DNA of 64,000 nt from Haematococcus lacustris (lineage: Eukaryota > Chlorophyta > Chlorophyceae > Chlamydomonadales > Haematococcaceae). Under the pieces are notes generated by a model that did no database searches, was not told the origin of the DNA, and saw only the letters and a program-made list of their open reading frames with translations. Position numbers and translations under genes: made by a program. Location: NCBI GenBank assembly GCA_030144725.1, contig JASKMD010000027.1:363796-427795 (forward strand). Direction: 5' to 3'. Below, piece by piece: positions 39,986 to 49,884 of this stretch; the stretch's first letter is position 1; the number at the start of each line of letters is the position of its first letter.

Positions 39986-42780
39986 TGTGCATCAACTGTA
40001 TGAGAGCCTACCACCCGGCCTGCCTAGCCAAGACAGGCCTAGCGGGGCAAGCGAGGGATGACCACTGGCTCTGCCCAGTCTGCGCACACGGCGAAGATGA
40101 CCTCAAAACCGCCATGCGAAAGTCAGTGGAGACGGACCTAATAAAGGCCCACTGGCACCCCACAACTGAACCTAAGCCGCTAATTCTAGCACATATCGAC
40201 TACACCGATAAGAAGAATGAGTACGACGCGGACAATAGTAAGAGACAAGAGGCGAGACGCCGACCACTCGACGCGGCCCTCCCAGAGCATACCCGGCAGG
40301 GTCTGCCCGACCCCCACACCTGGATACCCCGCTGCACCGACCTGCACTCCAGAGCCACATTCCACACCTCACCGGTTGACCCGCAAACAGACATCGTCGG
40401 GACGGGAAGGTGTGAAATCACACTCCAGAATCACTCCCACATCACCATCCAAGCTATGTGTGGAGGGAGCCAAGGACCCAACCTGCCCCAACACAGCCTC
40501 ATTGAACACGTAGTAGCCCATGATGAGGCGGGGCGCACAGTGGGCCTGATCAACAAGACCAATTACCAAAATCTTACCACATGGCTGCAGCACACACCAC
40601 ACCCACGGGACCCAGCCATGGAGCTAGCAGCTCTCCTACGTAGAAATAATACACAAAGCACCCCCCAACCACTCCTAGCAGCACAAAACAAGGCCATCAC
40701 CACCCTCTACAACACACAGTACTTTCCCAGCACCGTCCAGAGATGGGCCAATCCACTCACGGTCAGGGCTGGGACCACTACCTACTGGAGCCCAGACATC
40801 AACGACACAGCCTATGGGGCACACCACAACTGCCTCCTCGTGAGACACACAGGGCTCTCTACATGGAACGTCCCAGCTGAGGATGCCCTGGCCCTAAAAT
40901 GCATCAAACATGCAATACACTCTGCCACAATGGAGGAGGCCACGGCCACTATCCTGCTCATCCCTGGAAAGAAAGGCATCTCATATCCTAAACACATAGC
41001 CATGCTCAAAAGCTACCCGGAGTACTGTCAGCACCTGGCCACCATCCCCCTTGACAAATCAAAGGCAGCTACCAAGTCATGCAAACACGCCACGCTGCTC
41101 ACCTACATCGTTTGGAACAAGGCGGGGCAACAACTCGTCACAAAAGGGAATCTACAAGGCTGGCTGGCCAACACAGCCACGGCGCTACACCCCAGACCCG
41201 ACCGGCACCCTAAACACAACCAACCCTCGAAACACGTCCAGCCCACCCAACTGCCCAGCGGGCACTACAAGCACATGCACCTCCCGGCAGACCGCGAGCT
41301 CCCCGCCACGGGGCACATGCGCCAACCCAACCAGATCGCACCCCCGTTCTGCACAACATCAAGTATGGTCATTCCCAACTGGAGGACTGTCACGTACACA
41401 GATGGCAGCTGCATGCAAGAAACGGATCGCGCCCCGTCGCGGAAAGTGGGAGCGGGAGTGTACACACCGGAGAATGACGAGCGGCTCACCATTGCCCTAC
41501 CCGACCACAGCACCATAAACAGAGCAGAGCTCGCAGCTATCCACGCGGCCATCAAATCGGGAGCAACCCATATCGCCACTGACAGCCTCTGCTCCATATA
41601 CCAAATACGGAGAGCACTGGCCAACCCAATGTCGCTCCGCACACATCACCACAGGGACATATTGGCCGACATCGCCACCCTGATCATGAACAGCCGCGAC
41701 ACTATACACCTACGAAAAGTCCGGGCACATTCCGGCATCATCGGAAATGAAGCGGCAGACACCCTGGCCAAACACGCGGCTATGTACCCGGAGCAGGCCC
41801 ACACTCAGGCCCCGCACGAGCACACCGAACAACAGACCTGGCTGAGCGCAACCACCGAAACTGGCACCACCATACCGCTACCGGACTGCCGACACAGCGT
41901 ACGCACACATATGCGCGCCAAACACAAACTGGGACTCGCAAACCAAGATAGCATCTACTACCAGATGTCCCAAGACATCGCCAGGGTCGCAGCCAAAGGG
42001 TCATGTGAAAGAGTAATGCTCGACCCGGGCATCCCGACCGCTGCCCAAAGAACAGCACTGCTCTACCGCACTGGCGGGCTCTACAACCAGAAATTGGCGA
42101 TGCGCTGGGGGAAGGCCGCGGACGATCGGTGCCCACTCTGCGGCGAGGCCGATAGTGCTACTCACCTTCTCTCGGGATGCACCCGCACTGCAGCTTTAGT
42201 ACAAGAGCGGCACAACGGGGCGGGACGCCTCATCACTAAAGCGATCAGTAAAGGCTCGCAAGGAGGGTGCATTACATACACTGACATCGGTAGCCACGCA
42301 CGCGGCGAGCAAAACGACATGGATCTCCCTAACACCACCTTAAGCGGCACCCTTGCAGCCATAGGCCTGCCAACAGCACACAATACGACAACCCGCCCTG
42401 ATATCATCATGGTCAGCACCAAAAGCAACAAAAGAAACAGGGATAAGGACGTGTCCAACAAGCACGTCACTATATTGGAGATTAAATATTGTGCCGACTC
42501 TCGATGGGCCGAACAACTAGAAAAAGCCAGCACACAACACGCAGCCCTCGCCACAGCCATCCGGGAAGCTGGCAACACCGTTACCATCCGACCTATCCTA
42601 CTTGGCATAGGCGGCATTACATACGAAGCACACACCAAGCAACATATGAGAGAGTTGGGTGTAACACACACCAACACCATCAAACTACTTAACAAGCTCA
42701 CCCGGCACGCAGTGATAAGCTCACATAGCATCGCCAAAACAAGCTACAGACTCAGAGCAGGGAAAGGGGATTGGGGCTAG
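39985..42780 (+). CDS. LINE polyprotein, segment 3: PHD finger (second half), RNase H, zinc finger and restriction-like endonuclease
   Basis: Back in the original frame. MCINCMRAYHPACL...WLCPVC completes a C4HC3 PHD finger (about 39988-40084). RNase H follows, with YTDGS (Asp at 41401), RAELAAI (Glu at 41527), TDSL (Asp at 41581), RAHSG (His at 41728) and NEAAD (Asp at 41758). The C-terminus has a CCHC finger CPLCGEADSATHLLSGC (about 42130-42180), then RPD (42394-42402) and EIK (42478-42486). That RPD...E-x-K pattern with a preceding CCHC is the signature of the restriction-like endonuclease of early-branching LINEs. The stop is TAG 42778-42780. Having both APE and restriction-like nucleases in one element is the Dualen hallmark. 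Confidence 0.9.
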   Translation: MCINCMRAYHPACLAKTGLAGQARDDHWLCPVCAHGEDDLKTAMRKSVETDLIKAHWHPTTEPKPLILAHIDYTDKKNEYDADNSKRQEARRRPLDAALPEHTRQGLPDPHTWIPRCTDLHSRATFHTSPVDPQTDIVGTGRCEITLQNHSHITIQAMCGGSQGPNLPQHSLIEHVVAHDEAGRTVGLINKTNYQNLTTWLQHTPHPRDPAMELAALLRRNNTQSTPQPLLAAQNKAITTLYNTQYFPSTVQRWANPLTVRAGTTTYWSPDINDTAYGAHHNCLLVRHTGLSTWNVPAEDALALKCIKHAIHSATMEEATATILLIPGKKGISYPKHIAMLKSYPEYCQHLATIPLDKSKAATKSCKHATLLTYIVWNKAGQQLVTKGNLQGWLANTATALHPRPDRHPKHNQPSKHVQPTQLPSGHYKHMHLPADRELPATGHMRQPNQIAPPFCTTSSMVIPNWRTVTYTDGSCMQETDRAPSRKVGAGVYTPENDERLTIALPDHSTINRAELAAIHAAIKSGATHIATDSLCSIYQIRRALANPMSLRTHHHRDILADIATLIMNSRDTIHLRKVRAHSGIIGNEAADTLAKHAAMYPEQAHTQAPHEHTEQQTWLSATTETGTTIPLPDCRHSVRTHMRAKHKLGLANQDSIYYQMSQDIARVAAKGSCERVMLDPGIPTAAQRTALLYRTGGLYNQKLAMRWGKAADDRCPLCGEADSATHLLSGCTRTAALVQERHNGAGRLITKAISKGSQGGCITYTDIGSHARGEQNDMDLPNTTLSGTLAAIGLPTAHNTTTRPDIIMVSTKSNKRNRDKDVSNKHVTILEIKYCADSRWAEQLEKASTQHAALATAIREAGNTVTIRPILLGIGGITYEAHTKQHMRELGVTHTNTIKLLNKLTRHAVISSHSIAKTSYRLRAGKGDWG

Positions 42781-42889
42781 GAAGGGTTTCTCCATCACCC
42801 AGGGTAGGTGGTGGGAGCAGGCCGCGCCTCAGGCGGAAGCTCCTTCCTCAATGCACGCCGGCTCCACGCCGGAGTAGTCTTCTTCTTCT
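42781..42889 (+). other. LINE 3' UTR
   Basis: About 109 bp with a small hairpin (CCGGCTCCACGCCGG near 42859) and a terminal TCTTCTTCTTC run before the target duplication. Such short 3' tails are probably what the RT recognises. Confidence 0.75.
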
Positions 42890-42902
42890 TTATCAGAGGC
42901 AT

Positions 42903-43027
42903 TGTGTAACACACATTGCCACCCAACCGGAAGTAGCGGACTGTGGAACGCGAGGCAGGAGCGTCCCACTCACACGGAAGACATACAAGGTGAGGCAGAG
43001 CAGCAGTTCTGCCACCCCTTTGTTACA
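42903..43027 (+). repeat. Element B 5' LTR, second part
   Basis: Matches 58822-58946 with no difference noticed and ends TTACA. Together with 31502-31662 it makes 286 bp, equal to the 3' LTR. Confidence 0.96.
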
Positions 43028-43495
43028 TTGGTTTCCGACCGCAAGGTTGCGACCAAGTGTCGCGGTTCATCGGTTCCTGTGCAAGCGCCCACCGCCCTCC
43101 CCTTCACCGCTTCCCCTTATCTAACCCTCTAGCTCCACCCTTCGGGGCGAGCACGCACTACCCTTCGGGGCGTGCTTGAGAGTTCCGCACTGCGGGCTCT
43201 CGCGGCGTTGTACTGCCTAAAAGTACATCGGCTTTTCAAGCCACTGCTACCCGTAAGGGCGCAGGCGTGCGTATTGCAACAACGCCCTAACTGGGTGCTT
43301 GCATTTTGCGTTTTAAAAGCCAAGTCGACCCTTTACTGGGAACGCAAAAGCTTTTCAGCGCTACACGCACTTTGCGCACGATTGCTAGCTTGTTGCTCGT
43401 GGTTTTACCATTTGTGCACTGCTAAAGAGCGTACTTGCTCATTTTGCATCGTTAGCGCATAAGACAAATTGCCCTAGCATTTGCTTGGTGCGCAG
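43028..43495 (+). other. Element B primer-binding region and structured leader
   Basis: The sequence directly after the LTR is TTGGTTTCCGACCGCAAGG, where the tRNA primer site should lie; the tRNA could not be identified. The leader has stem-loops, including AGCACGC (43150-43156) pairing with GCGTGCT (43170-43176). No coding frame is convincing before the gag ATG at 43496. Confidence 0.6.
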
Positions 43496-46349
43496 ATGAC
43501 ACACAAAGCAACACGAGCTTTGGTGCAACTGGGTCGCGGCTCACTCCGAGGCCGGACCCCTGCGGCTCCAGCAGCGTCGGTGACAACCCAAGAAGTTACC
43601 TCAACTTCTACTTCTGGGTCGCACGACACTAGCACCGGAGCACGGGAGACAGCTCCTGGGGCCGACGCTGCGGCCAGAGCCATGTGCGGCCTCACCACCG
43701 AGGTGAAGGACGCAATGCACACACTCACACAGCTGCTTGATGAACATGTTAAGCGCAAGTCAACAAGGACACGCCTATTGCACATGTTCTTCAATGGCAA
43801 GCCTGTCATGAGACGGCGTGCAGCACTTAAGCTTGCTAACCCCACAATCACCAAGTGGCTTATGCACAAAACAACACAAGCCAAACAATTGGTGCGTGCT
43901 TATGTGCAGGCCGTGGAGCTGGACATTGCTGCCAACCAGGACAGCTCCATGGAGGACATGCCAGACGCGGCGCAACAGCCGCCGCCTGCACCAGCAAGCG
44001 CTGCGCCTGCAGCAACAAGCGCTGCGCCTCAAGCGCCTCCGGCGCAACCAGCCAGCGCGGCACAGCAGCCCGCAGCAGCTGCTGCTGCCACTAGGCTGAC
44101 GCAACTCAGACCTGCTGCGGTGGTGGTGCCTCCAAACACCACCACCCATGACCGCATCAACCATCTGGAGCGAGAGAACCGCTCGCTGAAGCAGAGTGTC
44201 AGGACACTGCAGGCCGCTAGCACAAGCCGCCATTGCCCCTCCTCCAGATGCTCAGGTCGACGCTCTGCAGCAGCAGCTCATTGCTGTGCAAGCACGCCTG
44301 GCGGACAAAGAGGCTGCTTGCCTGAAGCTGCAGCAGCAAGTCAACAACTACAAGGCCAAGGCTCTCCCGGTGATTGCCAAGGAGAACCTGGCAAAGGTTA
44401 CCGTCAGCATTAGCCGACTGGAGGCTGAGCGCGCAGCAGCTCAAGCCTCTGCCGCACAGCTGCTGGCGGCATGGTCTAGCCTCATGGAGGTGTCAGCGGC
44501 TTTGGACAGGATCAACACCGACCTGGCCAAGCAGCGACAAACAAAGCTGCACTACGAGAAGTCTCCAGACTTCGATGCTGCGACACAATATGTGTTTGAG
44601 CAAGCGCAGGTGCAAGCTAAAGAGCCCCTGGCTGCAGAGCAGGCAGCCCGCCAAGCAGCTGAGGAGCAGCTTGGCAACACGCAGCAACAACTGCATGAGG
44701 CACAGGTTTTCATTGAGCACCTTCAACGCCATGTTGCAGATGAGCGGCAGCAGCGTGAGCGTGCGCAAAACGACCTGGCTCAGCTGCGTGCCGATGAAAA
44801 AGCCGCCAGCCAGCGCCTGCAACAGCTTCGCAGGCAAATCTCGGTGCACAAGGCCACCATCGCCAGTGACAAGACCGGCCTCTTGGCCATTGTCACCAAC
44901 AACTACGACCACTTGAGGGTCACCGAGCGCATCACGCCGGACAGGGTCCATGATCCCGCATTCCAAGAGCGTGTGGCGATGTGCCTGGTGGACGAGCAGC
45001 TGCTTGGTCCTGTCCCTCGGAACACTCCCCCTGGGCAGTTTGCGCAACAACATGAAGACATGGCCATCGACCCCGACGACATGTCTTGCCCGGACCCTGT
45101 TCAGGCAGCAGCTCCGGGCGTGGGCTCGGCTGACGTGGCTCAGCAGGCAGGCACCAGCAGGCCTCGCCCCCCCAAGCCCACTTTTGAGCCTCTCCCTCCT
45201 CCCAGCTCCATCATGCCAGAGGAGTACCGCGTTGTGCCGGAGGAGCGTGAGCGTTACTTCACGAAACACTTCGCTCCTCAGTTGCACGCCATGCGAAAGG
45301 ACTATGACCTGAGCATCACTCGCTTCAACGCGGACGAGGCCTGGAACCACAAAGCCATGGGGTTTGGAGCGGACTACCGCCAGTGGCAGTCGCTCATGTG
45401 CCACTACGCCACAAAGGCAAGTGACCCCCCTCAATCCAAAGAGCAGTCACACAAACCCCACATGGTCAAGACGGGATTACCCGCCAGATTTTCTGGGGCC
45501 AGTGGACAGTTTGCAGAGGATGCCATTTTCCTGTTCCTTGACTATCTTACAGGCAATAACATACCTCAACCTGACTGGCCTAGCCACATCCTACCCTTGC
45601 TTGAAGGAAAAGCACTGCAAGCGTGGCTCTCCGTAGCTCAACCGCTGTGATTGTCAGGAGGCACACCAACTTGGGAACTCATGCGTGATACACTCACCAA
45701 AGCTTTTCCTTGTGGTGACAGGGCTATGCAAGCCCGCAAACTCTTGCACACCATCAAGCAACAAACCAGAACCCCAGAATATCTGAGGTACTTCAGGATG
45801 TTGGTAGCACGTGCAGGCGAACCCACACCCACGGACCGTGATCTTTTGCTCTGGTACATGCGTGGACTTAAGTCTAGCATTGCAGACCAGTGCAAAGTAA
45901 ACCCAGCCACAGGAAAACCATGGGACTCATTTGAAGCTCTGGCAGAGTACTCGTGTGCTATTGACACCTACACCCGCGACACTGACACCGACAAGCCTGT
46001 GCGTGCTAACCTTGCACACACCAAAGGCCGGACACTCCGCCGATCATCATCGCAAATCTCCTTGCGCCCTGCTCACTCCCAGGTGCCGAACAAACGTGCT
46101 GCATCTGAAGCCGGTGACTATGGCGGCAAGCACCGCGGAAGTGGCCGCGGCGGCCGTCACAACAACGGCAAGCACGGCAACGATCACTCAGGTGGTGGCC
46201 GTGGCGGTGGTCAAGGCGGCGGCAGTGGCCGGGGTGGTGGCGGCGGCCGAGGCCGTGGCCGTGGCGGTCGTCACGACAATGGCGGCAACCGCAACAAGAA
46301 CGGCAACGACGCCAGCGGCAGCGATGCCCCCAAAACCGACGCCAAGTGA
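43496..46349 (+). pseudogene. gag: Element B gag (frameshift and internal TGA), Gly/Arg-rich tail
   Basis: The first ATG is 43496. Residues up to about 44205 are in one frame (basic region MTHKATRALVQ, then Ala/Gln/Pro-rich). A one-base shift near 44205 leads to a long Ala/Gln/Glu-rich coiled coil (about 44260-44880). The capsid-like part then runs from ARFSGASGQFAEDAIFLFLDYL through LEGKALQAWLSV. An in-frame TGA at 45648-45650 splits it before WELMRDTLTKAFPCG and DLLLWYMRGLKSS, the expected second half. The tail is RGG-like (GRGGGGGRGRGRGGR) with no CCHC zinc knuckle, so RNA binding probably relies on Gly/Arg repeats. It ends at TGA 46347-46349, in frame with pol. Confidence 0.85.
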
Positions 46350-47460
46350 AGGTGTCCTCCGGAGGGACAGCCGGAGCTAACGGTGAGCGCAGCAGTGCAT
46401 CCTAATTTGGTAAACCAAATAGCTGCAAAGACAGGCAAACCCTTCTCCACAATAGGACATGCCTCGTCTGCTGCTAACCCCCTCACCGACCCTGCACAGT
46501 TCCTGTTTGACATCATGCCTGGTCAGCATGTGTGGATTGACTGTGCACCCAGTCATCTCAAAACCTGCCTTGAGCACTACAACGCTCACAAGCAAGAGAG
46601 TCCGAATACAACATCCGCTTGTGTGCTGCTTCCCAGGTTTTCGGGTACCTCCAGATACAAGGAGTGGAGAAAGCTAACAGCAAGCTGGACGTTGCTGCAT
46701 ACTTTCCCTCGCCACACTCTATTGAGGATGAATGGCGACGTACCCCCGCATGCAATTCAGGTGTTTTACAACGCCCCTGCATGCCAAGACACCTTGAGGG
46801 CTAGGACAGCAACAGCCAATGATGACGGGCCTGTTATGACCTTTGACGCTGTCGTTAGCAACAATCCAGTAACTCTCTTGATTGACTCAGGTGCCACCCA
46901 CTGCTTTGTGAGCAAAACATTGACTGCAAGGCTCAACTTGCGTGCAAGGGATGATAAGCAACCTGTAGTGTTAGCTGATGGTTCACATGGTGAGACCCAA
47001 GGCATATGCTCAATTAAAATCAAGTTGCAAGGTGTCATTAAGACATGCTCGTGCTTTGTAATTGACATGCCCCTCAACTATGACATCATCCTTGGAGACG
47101 AGTTTCTTTTGGCCCACAAAGCCGTGATCGATTACGGCGCGCGAACATGCACAATCGCTGGCCCGTACAATCGACGCGCTGTGCTAAAACCAAGAACAGT
47201 AACCACACAAGCCAATACCATCGGTTTGTCGTGCATCACTCTAAGCAGAGCCAAACGTGATATGCGAAAAGGTGCAAAAGCGGCCCTGATCCATGTCTCA
47301 GCTGCAAACGCAACACCAATTGCAACTAAAGCCGCTAAAGAACACGAATACAGTGCCCCAATCAAGGCTTTGATCAAACAATATGCACAAGTCTTTGACG
47401 ACCTGCAAGGGCTCCCTCCAGAACGGAACATTGCTCACACAATCCCGTTGGAGCCTGGAG
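46350..47460 (+). pseudogene. pol: Element B pol, part 1: N-terminal domain, aspartic protease, start of RT
   Basis: Pol follows gag in the same frame after a single TGA and has no ATG for over 100 nt, so readthrough is likely. An N-terminal region (HVWIDCAPSHLKTCLEHY ... TSACVLLPRF) precedes the protease and is not a standard pol domain. The protease has LLIDSGATHCFVS (active site DSGA) and YDIILGDEFL. The connection ends with DLQGLPPERNIAHTIPLEPG, the conserved lead-in to Ty3/gypsy RT. The next codons are displaced by the 2.4-kb transposon and resume at 49885. Confidence 0.88.
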
Positions 47461-48564
47461 TCATGGCCTCCCAACCCCCTTGAAAAGGGGGTGTGTCCGT
47501 TTCACGCGGTTTATTTCTCGCACAACTTGCGGATTGATGAACGAAGCACATCAGTATGTAGAGGGCTCGCTTGGCTACACGCTACGGCTGTCCTGAGCGT
47601 CCATGACTATGTATATGATGCACTGCTTAGGCGTGAACCCGGCCTATGTTTTGTGGGCAGATATCACCATGCACGCCTCCTCCACCCTCGACCTTCTTAA
47701 TGACGCCGTGATGAAGCAAACGCAAGTATGTGTGCAGTCGCGCTTTGTGTTGCGATGGCCGAAATCGCGAGTTTGAAATCTAAGAAGCTGAAATGCTTCT
47801 TTAACGCACCCACACCACTGCTGATGTTGCGTCTAAACCAGCCGCATACTTCTTAACATCTATTAGCTTTCACTCGTCATTTGTGTCGCTCGCGCTGTCA
47901 CGCGTAAGACGGAGTGGTTGTATGCTCTAGCGGTTCATCAAGACACTATGTGCACCCTTCACTTCTTGTTACAGTAGACTATGTGGCCTGATAGTCAAAC
48001 TGACCGCGGGACTCTTCATACTTGAGCCTTTTCTGCTCGTTTCCCCGGTTATGTGCTTTGTTCGTTGTAGCAAGAGCATTTGCGTAGGTGCGAAGCCTTC
48101 GTTGTGTCGCTACATCGTTTTGGGACATCACCACCGAGACATGTGCTTCGGTCCACAGTGCCATGACCTGTTGCACTCCCTCGCACCTCGTGTCCTCCCA
48201 GCTGGCCCCACTCGCACCTGCAGGCCTGTACACTCCATAGCAAAGGCCCCTGGCACTAGAGTTTGTTAACAGCTTTTGCTTTAGCATCAATCCATGCCGT
48301 AGGTGCATGCCACAACGTGCATCCCCCACTGGCTGGGTACAGTAGATAAGCAACAAGTATCTAAAGGCAAACATCTAGTAGGACTGCAAGCACCCATCGC
48401 AGATGTGGTAGCAGAACACCCTTCCCGAGCAACTGCAAGTCTTGCCTTATGGCCACAACAAAGCCCCATACTAGCACCCCATGGCAGGGCAAGATCTGTA
48501 CACTCCATAGCTAGGCCTGGTCTCTTGTCCATTAGCTACACGCCCATGGCAACAAAGCAGAGCC

Positions 48565-49209
48565 CTATGGCAACACCCCATGCCCGGTGGGGCTGCCACG
48601 CTCAGCAATGTGCTTCTGCACGGCCTTCTGCCAGCCTGCCACCAAGGTGTTGCCGACTGGCTGATCCCGGGGCGGCACCTCGTGGTAAAGGAGGTAGGCC
48701 CTGAGCTGCTCGCGTGTGAACCGGGTTGCCTCCTTGGCTGAGGTATTGCTGTAGTCTGCACCCCGTGCGTGTTGTTGGAATGCCTGCTGCAGCTGCTGCA
48801 GGGGGACCTGGGTGGGCACATTCAACACCATCTTGGCGTGCACCGGTGAGGGCTGCATGCGCATGTGCAGCGGTGAGGGCTGCATGCGCAGCGGTGCATG
48901 TGCAGCGGTGCATGTGCAGCGGTGCATGTGCAGCGGTGAGGGCATGTGCAGCGGTGCATGTGCAGCGGTGCATGTGCAGCGGTGCAGCGGTGCATGTGCA
49001 GCGGTGCATGTGCATGTGCAGCGGTGCATGTGCAGCGGTGCATGTGCAGCGGTGCATGTGCAGCGGTGCATGTGCAGCGGTGCATGTGCAGCGGTGAGGG
49101 CTGCATGCGCAGCGGTGAGCTGCTCCATGCTCTTGGCTGCCTCATGGTGAGCCTGGGCCTTTGCCCCATTGGCTCTGTTTGCTCTCGTGTGTTTTGGGAC
49201 GGGTGGCAT
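48565..49209 (-). CDS. Uncharacterised ORF inside the 2.4-kb transposon
   Basis: A minus-strand frame of 214 codons. The N-terminus (MPPVPKHTRANRANGAKAQ) is basic, the middle is a His/Thr/Ala-rich stretch produced by the minisatellite at 48855-49105, and the C-terminal part (FTREQLRAYLLYHEVPPRD) looks helical and non-repetitive. A small DNA-binding domain is possible. I do not recognise a family, and the repeat-driven middle makes this doubtful as a gene. Confidence 0.25.
   Translation of the reverse strand: MPPVPKHTRANRANGAKAQAHHEAAKSMEQLTAAHAALTAAHAPLHMHRCTCTAAHAPLHMHRCTCTCTAAHAPLHRCTCTAAHAPLHMPSPLHMHRCTCTAAHAPLRMQPSPLHMRMQPSPVHAKMVLNVPTQVPLQQLQQAFQQHARGADYSNTSAKEATRFTREQLRAYLLYHEVPPRDQPVGNTLVAGWQKAVQKHIAERGSPTGHGVLP
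48855..49105. repeat. GCAGCGGTGCATGT minisatellite
   Basis: Roughly eighteen copies built from GTGCAGCGGTGCAT with insertions of GAGGGCTGCATGC. Open in several frames. Confidence 0.93.
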
Positions 49210-49862
49210 GTCAGGCAGAAGGGCAGTGAGGAGGTGCTGGGAGGTGGTGGTAGGCAGCTGGGCCTGCTAGGGTGGGCTGCTGGCAGGTACAGTGGGCAGG
49301 AAGGGTCAGTGGTGCTTGGGCTCCTGCAATTGACAATCCATGGCTCACTGAGATTTGAGAGTAATATTGACTATTCTGTCTCAGCTGGGCATATGAATAG
49401 AGTAGCTTTTGATTCGGGGGACAGCATAAAAATACGACATCTCTCTGAGTTTTGGCTGGATTACTGCAAATCCTACCTGCTCAGTGGAGCCGCAGCTGAA
49501 GCTTGTAAAGCCCATTTAGGTGTGCCGTGATGTACTCGGAAACTCCTGCATCATCAGATGTTCGTCGGGTAACCTGTGCTGGCGGCCATCGGCGCAGGAA
49601 TAGTGGGAACTGCTGCGTGTATGTCACCTCGCGGGCTGGCAGCAGCGCCTATGCGTAGAGCACCAACAGCACGCCTGTACTGCGCGATGTCTTGAGGGTG
49701 GCCGGCGGATCCCAACCACCCTATCGACCACAATTGAAGCAGCTGCTGGTTGCTGCCGCAACTAGAGTCCGCGTTAAAGCCATGCCGCGCAGGGCTAAAG
49801 CCATCGGCCTGCTCCAGGAGCAATCGGTCGCATGTGACGGTCTTACATGCCAAAACATCAGA
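49210..49862. other. Right interior of the 2.4-kb transposon, no gene seen
   Basis: Mixed sequence with short frames and no recognisable motif. Confidence 0.5.
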
Positions 49863-49884
49863 GTTGGGAGGCCCTGACCTGGAG

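Larger units (their letters stand above)
31663..42889 (+). mobile_element. Full-length Dualen/RandI-like LINE (11.2 kb) inserted in element B 5' LTR
   Basis: The 13-bp duplication TTATCAGAGGCAT flanks it (31650-31662 and 42890-42902), and the LTR sequence is continuous without it. A 93-bp 5' UTR precedes a giant ORF. The 3' UTR is about 109 bp and ends in a short TTC repeat instead of poly(A). The coding content (Josephin-like cysteine protease, APE, RT, PHD finger, RNase H, restriction-like endonuclease) matches the dual-endonuclease Dualen family described from Chlamydomonas. Full length at the 5' end plus only two frame breaks implies a recent insertion. Confidence 0.93.
47461..49877. mobile_element. 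Non-autonomous DNA transposon, 2,417 bp, 7-bp target duplication, in element B RT
   Basis: The ends are inverted repeats TCATGGCCTCCCAAC (47461-47475) and GTTGGGAGGCCCTGA (49863-49877), matching at 14 of 15. They are flanked by CCTGGAG at 47454-47460 and 49878-49884. Removing insert and one copy restores the RT frame. The superfamily is unclear: CAGGG-type ends recall hAT, but hAT makes 8-bp duplications. The interior lacks a recognisable transposase. A motif TGTACACTCCATAGC occurs twice (48228-48242 and 48498-48512). Confidence 0.82.

Noticed and set aside
47461..49877. hAT assignment for the 2.4-kb element
   Set aside because: CAGGG-type ends fit, but the duplication is 7 bp and moving the boundary by one base does not give an 8-bp match.
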